From Streptomyces armeniacus (GTDB lineage: Bacteria; Actinomycetota; Actinomycetes; Streptomycetales; Streptomycetaceae), in contig NZ_CP031320.1 of assembly GCF_003355155.1 (NCBI RefSeq), positions 3,277,367 to 3,341,366 on the forward strand: DNA of 64,000 nucleotides, given 5' to 3'. The position numbers and the translations under genes are program-made. Shown piece by piece: positions 37,950 to 46,580 of this stretch (position 1 is the stretch's first letter; each line of letters begins with the position of its first letter). The notes beneath the pieces were generated by a model that made no database searches, was not told the origin of the DNA, and was given only the letters and a program-made list of their open reading frames with translations.

Positions 37950-37976
37950 CTGGCACTCGTGATCTGTGAGTGCCAG
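37950..37976. promoter_or_regulatory. CIRCE operator upstream of hrcA
   Basis: CTGGCACTC-N9-GAGTGCCAG is a perfect 9-9-9 inverted repeat, the CIRCE consensus (TTAGCACTC-N9-GAGTGCTAA) in a GC-rich version. It lies 41 bp before the hrcA GTG and about 120 bp before the divergent MBL gene. Confidence 0.9.
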
Positions 37977-38093
37977 CTTCCCCTGAGCAAGTGTACGGCT
38001 GTCCACCACAGCCGGGGCAAGGCGGCCTACCCGACGGTATCGCGCGGCGGCGCGAGCGGGACACGTACGTTCCGTGCGGATAGCGTCCCTGGC

Positions 38094-38861
38094 ATGGAAG
38101 GCGGTTGGGAAGAACTCGCGCAGGACGTCGTACGCCGCAGGCTCCCCGGCTGGGACGCCACGGTGGGCGCGGTCGCCGGGCCGCACGGCGTACTGGTCGT
38201 CGACACCGGTGCCACGCTGCGTGAGGGCGCCGGCATCCGGCGGGACGTGCGTACGCGCTTCGGGCTGCCCGTGACACACGTCGCACTCACGCACCCGCAC
38301 TTCGACCACGTGCTGGGCACGGCCGCGTTCGCCGGGGTCCAGGTGTACGGGGCGGTGGGCGCGGACGCGCGGCGGCCAGACGGCACGGGGCCGGACGGCA
38401 CCGGGCTGGCGCGCACCTCGCCGTACTCGCCTGAGGTGCTGTACGCGGACGCCGTCCGGCACGGCGTGGATCCGGAGGCGGCGACGGAGGCGGTGGACGT
38501 GCTCGTACGACCGCGGCACCTGGTGTCCGGCGAGGTCACGCTGTCACTGGGCGGCGGGCGGCAGGTGCTGCTCGCCAACGTCGGACCCGGCCACTCCGCC
38601 CACGACCTGGCGGTCCTCGTACCGGGCCGCCGGGGCTCCGGGGAACCCGAGACCGTGTTCTGCGGAGATCTCGTGGAGGAGTCCGGCGAACCCCAGGCGG
38701 GCCCCGACGCGCACCCGTCGCGCTGGCCCGCGGCGCTGGACCGGCTGCTGGCGCTGGGCGGCGAGGACGCGGTGTACGTGCCGGGGCACGGCGCGGTCGT
38801 GGACGCGGCGTTCGTACGGGCGCAACGGGACGCGCTGGCACGGCGCTTCACCCGCACCTGA
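38094..38861 (+). CDS. MBL-fold metallohydrolase
   Basis: Metallo-beta-lactamase fold hydrolase, 255 aa, with HPHFDH, the GPGHSAHD histidine, CGDLVEES and VPGHGAVV metal ligands. N-terminal strands (VGAVAGPHGVLVVDTGA) are present, so the fold is complete. No signal peptide; substrate unknown. ATG 38094 is where homology begins. It is divergent from hrcA, and the shared 184-bp spacer carries CIRCE, so heat control of this gene is possible. Confidence 0.87.
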   Translation: MEGGWEELAQDVVRRRLPGWDATVGAVAGPHGVLVVDTGATLREGAGIRRDVRTRFGLPVTHVALTHPHFDHVLGTAAFAGVQVYGAVGADARRPDGTGPDGTGLARTSPYSPEVLYADAVRHGVDPEAATEAVDVLVRPRHLVSGEVTLSLGGGRQVLLANVGPGHSAHDLAVLVPGRRGSGEPETVFCGDLVEESGEPQAGPDAHPSRWPAALDRLLALGGEDAVYVPGHGAVVDAAFVRAQRDALARRFTRT

Positions 38862-38916
38862 CGCACCTGACGCACCTGAGGGGTGCGCGGGGCGGCGGTT
38901 GTGAAGAATGGGGCGC

Positions 38917-39759
38917 ATGCGCAGCCGCCAGTACGACTCCGACTTCACCCCGCCCTGGAAGCGGCGGAAGCCCGCCCCCGAGGTCGAGGCGCTCCCCGAT
39001 CCCGACCTGGTGGTCGAGGAGGCCACCACCGGATTCTGCGGCGCGGTCGTGCGCTGCGAGAAGACGGCGCAGGGCCACACGGTCACCCTCGAGGACCGCT
39101 TCGGCAAGCACCGCGTCTTCCCGATGGAGCCGCGCGGCTTCCTGCTGGACGGCGAGGTCGTCACGCTCGTACGGCCGCGCCCCGGCACGCGTACGCCGCC
39201 CGCGGGCGCGGGACGTACGGCCTCGGGCTCGGTGGCGGTGCCGGGCGCGCGGGCGCGGGTGGCGCGCGCCGGACGCATCTACGTCGAGGGGCGGCACGAC
39301 GCGGAGCTGGTGGAACGGGTGTGGGGGGACGACCTGCGGATCGAGGGCGTGGTCGTCGAGTATCTGGAGGGGATCGACGATCTCCCGGCGATCGTGCGGG
39401 ACTTCGGGCCGGCGCCGGACGCGCGACTCGGCGTGCTGGTCGACCATCTGGTGCCGGGCTCGAAGGAGTCCCGCATCGCCGCCGAGGTGACGGGCGACGA
39501 CGTGCTGGTGGTCGGCCACCCGTACATCGACGTGTGGGAGGCGGTGAAGCCCTCCTCGGTGGGCATCGCGGGCTGGCCCCGCGTCCCGCACGGGCGGGAC
39601 TGGAAGACGGGCGTCTGCGAGGCCCTGGGCTGGCCGCCGAACACGGGCGCGGCCTGGCAGCGCATCCTGGGCGCGGTCCACTCGTACCGCGACCTGGAGC
39701 CGCAGCTGCTGGGGCGGGTGGAGGAGCTGATCGACTTCGTGACGGTGGGTGACGAGTGA
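38917..39759 (+). CDS. DUF3097 family protein
   Basis: Conserved actinobacterial protein, 280 aa. The N-terminus has the family start MRSRQYDSD and a basic WKRRK. The middle reads IYVEGRHDAELVERVWG, followed by LEGIDDLPAIV and GVLVDHLVPGSKE, which by eye resembles a TOPRIM-like fold (Glu, then an Asp-containing strand). That would suggest nucleic-acid chemistry, but this is inference. ATG 38908 is an alternative start without a ribosome site. The gene lies between the MBL hydrolase and the broken Uma2 gene. Confidence 0.85.
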   Translation: MRSRQYDSDFTPPWKRRKPAPEVEALPDPDLVVEEATTGFCGAVVRCEKTAQGHTVTLEDRFGKHRVFPMEPRGFLLDGEVVTLVRPRPGTRTPPAGAGRTASGSVAVPGARARVARAGRIYVEGRHDAELVERVWGDDLRIEGVVVEYLEGIDDLPAIVRDFGPAPDARLGVLVDHLVPGSKESRIAAEVTGDDVLVVGHPYIDVWEAVKPSSVGIAGWPRVPHGRDWKTGVCEALGWPPNTGAAWQRILGAVHSYRDLEPQLLGRVEELIDFVTVGDE

Positions 39760-39787
39760 GCCGGAAGCCCGGCGGACGGCGCGGGAG

Positions 39788-40338
39788 TCAGGGCAGCGTT
39801 CTGAAACCGGCAGTCTCGAGCGTCACCCCGAGCAGATCCAGCGGGACGGGCTCACCGAACTTGATGGTGCGCTCCACGCGGTAATCCGCCTCTTCGCCAC
39901 GCCCACGGGCTCGGTGAGCAGCACGCAGCGCGCGTCCAGAGGGTCGACGACCAGATAGGCCGGGACTCCGCCGGCGGCGTAGATCGAGCGCTTGACCCGG
40001 TGGTCGCGGTGCGCGCTGGTCTTCGAAACGACCTCGAGAAGGAGCGTGACCGCGGCGGCCGGGACGAGACCGGCCGAGCCCTTCGAACGCGCCCTGCTCG
40101 TAGACCACGAGGTCGGGCTGCGGCTCGCTCGCCTCGCCGGGGATGGCGATGTCCTGCGTCTGCAGCCGGTCCGATCGCTCGGGCGGGATCTGGTCCGCGA
40201 CCGACTGGACGATCTTGTTCTGGACCCAGTCAGGCCCCGCCATCATCACGATTTCCCCCCGCAACAGCTCCGCCTTGTACCCTCCGGCACCTCGAGTTGC
40301 TCGAAGAGCTGTATGACCCGCTCGTCGACGACGGACAT
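39788..40338 (-). pseudogene. Frameshifted Uma2-family (PD-(D/E)XK-like) gene
   Basis: Remnant of a Uma2 restriction-endonuclease-like protein. ATG 40338 with GGGAGG 7 nt upstream begins MSVVDERVIQLFEQLEVPEG. The protein then continues in a second frame (YKAELLRGEIVMM to PQPDLVVYEQGAFEG), a third frame (VTLLLEVVSKTSAHRDHRVK and IYAAGGVPAYLVVD) and back to the second (YRVERTIKFGEPVPLDLLG). Shifts lie near 40270, 40070 and 39915. The catalytic Asp, Glu and Lys are all still encoded, so decay is recent, or the shifts are sequence errors. Uma2 genes occur in many copies in streptomycetes. Confidence 0.75.
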
Positions 40339-40452
40339 CGCGCTGCCTCCCGCTTCGCAGTGTGCACCCAGAGTAACGACCGTATGCGTCGTTCCGCACT
40401 GCTCAGCAGGCGGAGGAACGCCTTCGGGTGACGATGCCGGACAATGGCACTC

Positions 40453-41685
40453 ATGCCCTCCGCACTCCCCGACGGCGAGCCCGTCCCCGGCGACGGCTCG
40501 CTGCCCGCGCACGCCCTCGCCGGGGCCGCGGACCGGCCGCTCGGCTTCTATCTGCACGTGCCGTACTGCGCCACCCGCTGCGGATACTGCGACTTCAACA
40601 CCTACACCGCCGACGAGCTGCGCGGCCCCGGCGGGGCGCTCGCGTCGCGCGAGAGCTACGCCGGCACGCTGGCCGACGAGGTACGGCTCGCCCGCAAGGT
40701 GCTCGGGGACGATCCGCGGCCCGTCGAGACGGTGTTCGTCGGCGGCGGTACGCCCACCCTGCTGCCCGCCGCCGACCTGGGGCGGATGCTCGCCGCGATC
40801 AGGGACGAGTTCGGGCTGGCGCCGGACGCGGAGGTGAGCACCGAGGCGAACCCGGAGTCCGTACACCCCGGATACCTCGAGGAGCTGCGTGCCGCCGGGT
40901 TCAACCGCGTCTCGTTCGGGATGCAGAGCGCCCGGCGGCACGTCCTGCGGGTACTGGACCGCACGCACACGCCGGGCCGCCCCGAGGCGTGCGTCGCGGA
41001 GGCGCGCGCGGCGGGGTTCGCGCACGTCAACCTCGACCTGATCTACGGCACGCCCGGCGAGACCGACGACGACTGGCGGGCCTCGCTCGACGCCGCGCTC
41101 GGCGCCGGCCCTGACCACGTGTCCGCGTACGCGCTGATCGTCGAGGAGGGCACCGCGCTGGCCCGCCGTATCCGGCGCGGCGAGGTGCCGATGACGGACG
41201 ACGACGTGCACGCCGACCGCTATCTGCTCGCCGAGGAGGCGCTGAGCGCGGCGGGCCTGCACTGGTACGAGGTCTCCAACTGGGCCGCCGACGGGCCCGC
41301 GCGCTGCCGCCACAACGAGCTGTACTGGACCGGCGCCGACTGGTGGGGTGCCGGCCCCGGCGCGCACAGCCACGTCGGCGGGGTGCGCTGGTGGAACGTG
41401 AAGCACCCCGCCGCGTACGCGCAGGCCCTCGCGGAGGGCCGTTCACCGGGCGCGGGCCGCGAGCTGCTGTCCGCCGAGGACCGCCGCGTGGAGCGCGTAC
41501 TGCTGGAGCTGCGCCTCGTGGACGGCTGCCCGCTCGGCCTGCTCGCCCCGGCCGGGGCGCGGGCCGCGCGGCGCGCGCTGGAGGACGGGCTGCTCCGCCC
41601 GGAGGCGTACGACGACGGGCGCGCGGCGCTCACCCTGCGCGGACGGCTGCTGGCGGACGCGGTGGTCCGCGACCTGGTGGACTGA
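40453..41685 (+). CDS. hemW: Radical SAM heme chaperone HemW (HemN-like)
   Basis: Radical SAM protein, 410 aa, of the HemW branch once annotated as oxygen-independent coproporphyrinogen oxidase. HemW binds heme and hands it to target proteins. The cluster motif YCATRCGYCDFNTY (C-x3-C-x2-C) and GGGTPTLLP are present; the extra Cys typical of true HemN is not seen, supporting HemW. ATG 40453 gives the usual MPSALPDGEP start; ATG 40444 is 3 codons upstream. In streptomycetes it usually lies near lepA and hrcA, as here. Confidence 0.92.
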   Translation: MPSALPDGEPVPGDGSLPAHALAGAADRPLGFYLHVPYCATRCGYCDFNTYTADELRGPGGALASRESYAGTLADEVRLARKVLGDDPRPVETVFVGGGTPTLLPAADLGRMLAAIRDEFGLAPDAEVSTEANPESVHPGYLEELRAAGFNRVSFGMQSARRHVLRVLDRTHTPGRPEACVAEARAAGFAHVNLDLIYGTPGETDDDWRASLDAALGAGPDHVSAYALIVEEGTALARRIRRGEVPMTDDDVHADRYLLAEEALSAAGLHWYEVSNWAADGPARCRHNELYWTGADWWGAGPGAHSHVGGVRWWNVKHPAAYAQALAEGRSPGAGRELLSAEDRRVERVLLELRLVDGCPLGLLAPAGARAARRALEDGLLRPEAYDDGRAALTLRGRLLADAVVRDLVD

Positions 41686-41707
41686 CCGGTGGACTGAACG
41701 CGGTCCG

Positions 41708-41739
41708 CGGGGCGGCGGGCTCGTACGCCCACCGCCCCG
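41708..41739. terminator. Bidirectional terminator between hemW and acyl-CoA synthetase
   Basis: CGGGGCGG-C-GGGC, loop TCGTAC, GCCC-A-CCGCCCCG forms an 8+4 bp stem with one mismatch. It is centred in the 80-bp gap between two convergent genes. Confidence 0.65.
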
Positions 41740-41765
41740 CCTCCGGTCACGTCACACCAGGGCCG

Positions 41766-43658
41766 TCACGCCGCCCGCGTGCCCTCGTACATCTCGTCGA
41801 TCAGGTGCTTGAACTCCCGCTCCACCACCGGCCGCTTGACCTTCAGGCTCGGCGTCAGCTCGCCGTGCTCCACGTCCAGGTCGCGGGGCAGGATGCGGAA
41901 CTTCTTGATCGTCTGCCAGCGCTGGAGCCCCGAGTTGAGCTGCTCGACATAGCCGTCGATCAGCTCGCGGACCTCGTCCGAGGCGATGATCTCCTCGTAC
42001 GGCTTGTCCTTCAGCGTCTCCTGCTCCTGCGCCCAGTCCCGCAGGGAGGGCTCGTCGAGGGCGATGAGCGCGGTGCAGAAGTTCCGGTCGGCGCCGTGCA
42101 CGAGGATGTTGGAGACGTACGGGCACACCGCCTTGAACTGGCCCTCGACCTCCGCCGGCGCGATGTACTTCCCGCCCGAGGTCTTGATCAGGTCTTTCTT
42201 GCGGTCGGTGATCCGCAGATAGCCGTCGTCGGACAGCTCGCCGATGTCGCCGGTGTGGAACCAGCCGTCGTCCTCCAGGACTTCGGCGGTCTTCTCGGGC
42301 AGCCCGTGGTAGCCCTGCATGATGCCGGGGCCGCGGAGCAGGATCTCGCCGTCGTCCGCGATGCGCACCTCGGTGCCGGGCAGCGGCTTGCCGACAGTGC
42401 CGGTGCGGTACGCCTCGCCGGGGTTGACGAAGCTGGCGGCGGACGACTCGGTGAGCCCGTAGCCCTCCAGGATGTGGATGCCGGCGCCGGAGAAGAAGTA
42501 GCCGATGTCCGGGGCGAGCGCGGCGGAGCCGGAGACGCAGGCGCGGAGGTTGCCGCCGAACGCCTCGCGCAGCTTGGCGTACACGAGCCGGTCGGCGACG
42601 GCGTGCTTGGCCTTGAGCCCGGCGGGGGCGCTGGCGGTGCCCGTACGGCGGTAGTTGTCCTGGGTGACCTTGCCGTACTCGCGGGCGACCCCGGCCGCCC
42701 ACTGGAAGATCTTGTACTTCGCCGCGCCGCCCGCCTTCGCCTTGGCGGCGACGCCGTTGTAGACCTTCTCGAAGATGCGCGGCACGGCGGCCATGTACGT
42801 GGGCTGTACGACCGGGAGATTCTCGATGATCTTGTCGATCCGGCCGTCGACCGCGGTGACGTGCCCGACCTCGATCTGGCCCGAGGTGAGCACCTTGCCG
42901 AAGACGTGCGCGAGCGGCAGCCAGAGGTACTGCACGTCCTCCGGGCCCACCAGCCCGGTCTGCGCGATCGCCTTGGCCATGTACGACCAGCAGTCGTGGG
43001 GCAGCCGTACGCCCTTGGGCTTGCCGGTGGTGCCCGAGGTGTAGATGAGGGTCGCGAGCTGGTCGGAGCGGAGCGCCTCGACGGTGTCCTTGACGCTGTC
43101 GGGGTGCTCCTCCAGGTGGGCGGTGCCACGCCGGATCAGCTCGTCCAGCGAGAGCACCCAGCCCTCGGGGTCACCGGGCTCGGCGACGGCGTCCGCTTGC
43201 TCGATCACCACCACGTGGGAGAGGTGCGGCAGTTCGCTCCGCTTCTCCCTCGCCTTGGCCAGCTGCGCCGCGTCCTCGGCGATCAGCACGCGGCTGTCGG
43301 AGTCGGCGAGGATGTACGCGGTCTCCTCGGTGTTCGTGCTCGGGTAGATGGTGGTCGTGGCCGCGCCGGAGCAGAGCACCCCGAAGTCGCACAGGATCCA
43401 GTCGACCCGGGTGCCGGAGGCGACCGCGACCCGCTCCTCCGGCCGTACGCCCAGCGCCGTCAGCCCGGCGGCGATGGCGAACACGCGCTCCCCGGCCTCG
43501 CCCCACGAGTACGAGTGCCACTCGTCGGGCGCGTCCGCCGTGGCCCCCGGCACCGGGTACCGGTAGGCCTCCGCGGCCGGCGTGGCCGCCACCCGCTCCA
43601 GGAACAGCGTCGCCACGGAGGGCGGCCGGTTTTCGATCAGGGACTGTGTGTCGCTCAC
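41766..43658 (-). CDS. Long-chain fatty acid--CoA ligase (AMP-forming)
   Basis: FadD15-like acyl-CoA synthetase, 630 aa. Motifs: IYTSGTTGKPKGVRLPHD, the AALAPDIGYFF and GYGLTESSAASF substrate/A5 region, GWFHTGDIGELSDDGYL and DRKKDLIKTSGGKYIAP. It activates long-chain fatty acids for lipid synthesis or degradation. GTG 43658 is chosen because GGAGG stands 5 nt before it; an ATG 19 codons upstream (43715) lacks this. It converges with hemW. A 14-bp palindrome about 100 bp upstream may be an operator. Confidence 0.92.
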   Translation of the reverse strand: MSDTQSLIENRPPSVATLFLERVAATPAAEAYRYPVPGATADAPDEWHSYSWGEAGERVFAIAAGLTALGVRPEERVAVASGTRVDWILCDFGVLCSGAATTTIYPSTNTEETAYILADSDSRVLIAEDAAQLAKAREKRSELPHLSHVVVIEQADAVAEPGDPEGWVLSLDELIRRGTAHLEEHPDSVKDTVEALRSDQLATLIYTSGTTGKPKGVRLPHDCWSYMAKAIAQTGLVGPEDVQYLWLPLAHVFGKVLTSGQIEVGHVTAVDGRIDKIIENLPVVQPTYMAAVPRIFEKVYNGVAAKAKAGGAAKYKIFQWAAGVAREYGKVTQDNYRRTGTASAPAGLKAKHAVADRLVYAKLREAFGGNLRACVSGSAALAPDIGYFFSGAGIHILEGYGLTESSAASFVNPGEAYRTGTVGKPLPGTEVRIADDGEILLRGPGIMQGYHGLPEKTAEVLEDDGWFHTGDIGELSDDGYLRITDRKKDLIKTSGGKYIAPAEVEGQFKAVCPYVSNILVHGADRNFCTALIALDEPSLRDWAQEQETLKDKPYEEIIASDEVRELIDGYVEQLNSGLQRWQTIKKFRILPRDLDVEHGELTPSLKVKRPVVEREFKHLIDEMYEGTRAA

Positions 43659-43755
43659 GACATCCTCCGGGGCCCACGTCTGGTTCGTGCGTGTGACATC
43701 ACGCTTGTGACTCACGAGTAACTACAGAGCAGTGATCAGAGTAGAGGCCACGGCT

Positions 43756-43769
43756 CCCTTACGTAAGGG
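43756..43769. promoter_or_regulatory. Perfect 14-bp palindrome upstream of acyl-CoA synthetase
   Basis: CCCTTACGTAAGGG lies 98 bp before the GTG start of the acyl-CoA synthetase gene, in the 277-bp gap after lepA (43659-43935), which otherwise has no gene. Palindromes of this size often serve TetR-, GntR- or MarR-type regulators; the regulator is not known. Confidence 0.4.
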
Positions 43770-43935
43770 GTATGCGGCAGGGTCGATACGTGAGCGTGAC
43801 CGGACGCCCGGAGTAGTCGTCCGGTCACCACAGGATCGCCACATCCCCGTACAGGCGCCGCGCGCGGCCGCTTCCGGCGGCTGCCTCGCCCACGGCTCCC
43901 CCGCGGCGTCCCGTACGGCTCCCGCTCGCTCCTTC

Positions 43936-45846
43936 TTATTTCTTCGCCTTCGCGTCCGCGGCGTCGCTGTCGCTGGACAGCGCAGCGATGAAGGCCTCCT
44001 GCGGCACCTCGACCCGGCCCACGACCTTCATCCGCTTCTTGCCTTCCTTCTGCTTCTCCAGCAGCTTCCGCTTACGCGAGATGTCACCGCCGTAGCACTT
44101 GGCCAGCACGTCCTTGCGGATCGCGCGCACCGTCTCGCGGGCGATGACCCGGGAACCGACGGCGGCCTGGATGGGCACCTCGAACTGCTGCCGCGGGATG
44201 AGCTCGCGCAGCTTGGTCGCCATCCGCACGCCGTACCCGTACGCCTTGTCCTTGTGCACGATCGCGGAGAACGCGTCCACGCGGTCGCCCTGCAGCAGGA
44301 TGTCGACCTTCACGAGGTCGGCCGCCTGCTCGCCGTTGGGCTCGTAGTCGAGCGAGGCGTAGCCGCGGGTCTTGGACTTGAGTGAGTCGAAGAAGTCGAA
44401 GACGATCTCGGCGAGCGGCAGTTGGTAGCGCAGCTCGACGCGTTCCTCGGAGAGGTAGTCCATGCCCTGGAGGCTGCCGCGGCGGGACTGGCACAGCTCC
44501 ATGATCGCGCCGATGAACTCGCTGGGCGCGATGAGCGTGGAGCGCACCATCGGCTCGTGCACCTTGTCGACCTTGCCCGTCGGGAACTCGCTCGGGTTGG
44601 TGACGATGTGCTCGGTGCCGTCCTCCATGTCGACGCGGTAGACGACGTTCGGCGCGGTCGCGATCAGGTCCAGCCCGAACTCGCGCTCCAGCCGCTCCCG
44701 GATCACCTCCAGGTGCAGCAGCCCCAGGAAGCCCACGCGGAAGCCGAAGCCGAGCGCGGCGGACGTCTCGGGCTCATACACCAGCGCGGCGTCGTTCAGC
44801 TGGAGCTTGTCGAGGGCGTCGCGCAGCTCGGGGTAGTCGGAGCCGTCCAGCGGATAGAGCCCCGAGAACACCATGGGCTTGGGCTCCTTGTAGCCGCCGA
44901 GCGGCTCGGTGGCGCCCTTGCTGAGCTGGGTGATCGTGTCGCCGACCTTGGACTGGCGCACGTCCTTCACACCCGTGATCAGATAGCCGACCTCGCCGAC
45001 GCCCAGCCCTTCGGAGGGCGTCATCTCCGGCGAGTTGGCGCCGATCTCCAGCAGCTCGTGCGTGGCGCCGGTCGACATCATCCTGATCCGCTCGCGCTTG
45101 CTCAGCTTGCCGTCGACCACCTTCACGTACGTGACGACGCCGCGGTACGAGTCGTAGACCGAGTCGAAGATCATCGCGCGGGCGGGGGCGTCCGCGACGC
45201 CGACCGGCGGCGGCACCTGCCCGACAACCGTGTCCAGCAGCTCGCCGACGCCCTCGCCCGTCTTCGCCGAGACCTTCAGCACGTCCTCCGGCTCGCAGCC
45301 GATCAGATGGGCCAGCTCGGCGGCGAACTTCTCGGGCTGCGCGGCGGGCAGGTCGATCTTGTTGAGCACCGGGATGATCGTGAGCTCGTGCTCCATCGCG
45401 AGATAGAGGTTGGCGAGCGTCTGCGCCTCGATGCCCTGGGCGGCGTCCACGAGGAGGATGCAGCCCTCGCAGGCGGCGAGGGAGCGGGACACCTCGTAGG
45501 TGAAGTCGACGTGACCCGGGGTGTCGATCATGTTGAGGATGTGCGCCACCCCCGAGTCGCCGGTGCCGCCCGTGCCGTCCGCGCTTCCGACGTTCCCGTT
45601 CGCGCCGGGCGACCAGGGCATGCGTACGGCCTGGGACTTGATCGTGATGCCCCGCTCCCGCTCGATGTCCATGCGGTCGAGATACTGGGCACGCATCTGG
45701 CGCTGCTCGACGATGCCGGTCAGCTGGAGCATCCGGTCGGCGAGCGTCGACTTGCCGTGGTCGATGTGCGCGATGATGCAGAAGTTACGGATCAGCGCCG
45801 GGTCGGTACGGCTCGGCTCCGGCGCTTTCGAAGGGGTCGCGGGCAC
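43936..45846 (-). CDS. lepA: Elongation factor 4 (LepA)
   Basis: Ribosome-associated translational GTPase, about 636 aa, acting in back-translocation or 30S biogenesis. G1 [10 protein letters not shown]3 DTPGHVDF, G4 NKID and the C-terminal LepA domain with its basic end ([15 protein letters not shown]) are present. A Gly/Ser-rich insert of about 20 residues ([20 protein letters not shown]) sits between switch I and DTPGH, making the protein longer than usual. GTG 45846 fits family length, with AGGA upstream. It is divergent from rpsT. Confidence 0.95.
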   Translation of the reverse strand: MPATPSKAPEPSRTDPALIRNFCIIAHIDHGKSTLADRMLQLTGIVEQRQMRAQYLDRMDIERERGITIKSQAVRMPWSPGANGNVGSADGTGGTGDSGVAHILNMIDTPGHVDFTYEVSRSLAACEGCILLVDAAQGIEAQTLANLYLAMEHELTIIPVLNKIDLPAAQPEKFAAELAHLIGCEPEDVLKVSAKTGEGVGELLDTVVGQVPPPVGVADAPARAMIFDSVYDSYRGVVTYVKVVDGKLSKRERIRMMSTGATHELLEIGANSPEMTPSEGLGVGEVGYLITGVKDVRQSKVGDTITQLSKGATEPLGGYKEPKPMVFSGLYPLDGSDYPELRDALDKLQLNDAALVYEPETSAALGFGFRVGFLGLLHLEVIRERLEREFGLDLIATAPNVVYRVDMEDGTEHIVTNPSEFPTGKVDKVHEPMVRSTLIAPSEFIGAIMELCQSRRGSLQGMDYLSEERVELRYQLPLAEIVFDFFDSLKSKTRGYASLDYEPNGEQAADLVKVDILLQGDRVDAFSAIVHKDKAYGYGVRMATKLRELIPRQQFEVPIQAAVGSRVIARETVRAIRKDVLAKCYGGDISRKRKLLEKQKEGKKRMKVVGRVEVPQEAFIAALSSDSDAADAKAKK

Positions 45847-46089
45847 GCAGTGTCCTGTCGGGTCTGTCGGTGGAGGCTCTCGGGTAGATATACGTCCCCC
45901 CCATCGTCCCATGAGCGGGCGGCGGCCCGGGGAGCGCGACCTGAGCGGGGGCCGGGGCGGGGTGCTGATAAACTTGCCCACTGTGCCTTGTGTCCGCCGC
46001 CCGTAGCCCGTCGCCAGTCCGCCGGGTACGGCAGGGGCGGACGCCCGTAGGCAACCGTACGAATCACCGAACCCTGTGAAGGCTCTTTC
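45847..46089. promoter_or_regulatory. Divergent lepA-rpsT promoter region
   Basis: A 243-bp spacer between two divergent translation genes. AT-rich patches (around 45889-45895 and GATAAACT near 45967) could be -10 elements, for lepA and rpsT respectively. No gene is seen inside. Confidence 0.35.
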
Positions 46090-46356
46090 GTGGCGAACAT
46101 CAAGTCCCAGATGAAGCGGATCAAGACCAACGAGAAGGCGCGTCAGCGCAACAAGGCGGTCAAGTCCGAGCTGAAGACGGCGATCCGGCGCACCCGGGAA
46201 GCCGTTGCCGCCGGTGACGCCGAGAAGGCGGACACCGCTGCCCGCGAGGCCGCCCGCAAGCTCGACAAGGCGGTCAGCAAGGGCGTGCTGCACAAGAACA
46301 ACGCCGCCAACAAGAAGTCGGCGCTCGCGCACAAGGTCGCCTCCGTCAAGGGCTGA
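46090..46356 (+). CDS. rpsT: Small ribosomal subunit protein S20
   Basis: 30S primary binding protein bS20, 88 aa, normal length, helical and Lys/Arg/Ala-rich ([20 protein letters not shown]). GTG 46090 is preceded by GAAGG about 8 nt upstream. Monocistronic, with a clear terminator downstream. Confidence 0.97.
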   Translation: MANIKSQMKRIKTNEKARQRNKAVKSELKTAIRRTREAVAAGDAEKADTAAREAARKLDKAVSKGVLHKNNAANKKSALAHKVASVKG

Positions 46357-46439
46357 GACGATCCAACCCTCCGTGAGGGACATGCCAGGCCCTCTACCCC
46401 GGCTTCACGGACAGACCGCGTAGTACGCCACGCTGCGCC

Positions 46440-46468
46440 GATGCCCCCGGACCCACTCCGGGGGCATC
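46440..46468 (+). terminator. rpsT terminator
   Basis: GATGCCCCCGGA-CCCAC-TCCGGGGGCATC is a perfect 12-bp stem with a 5-nt loop, followed by GCTGTGT, 84 nt after the rpsT stop. Confidence 0.75.
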
Positions 46469-46580
46469 GCTGTGTCCGGCGCCGCCCGGCTCCTCGGAAT
46501 CACACCCTGCCCACTCGATACCCGCTTCCGTTATGAGTGGCTATCTCCGGGTTGGGAACACAGGGGAGGAAGAGATCGGA

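Noticed and set aside
38094..38861. Second RNase Z or glyoxalase II for the MBL gene next to hrcA
   Set aside because: It carries the general MBL metal site but lacks the RNase Z exosite features and the glyoxalase II C-terminal domain; left as MBL-fold hydrolase.
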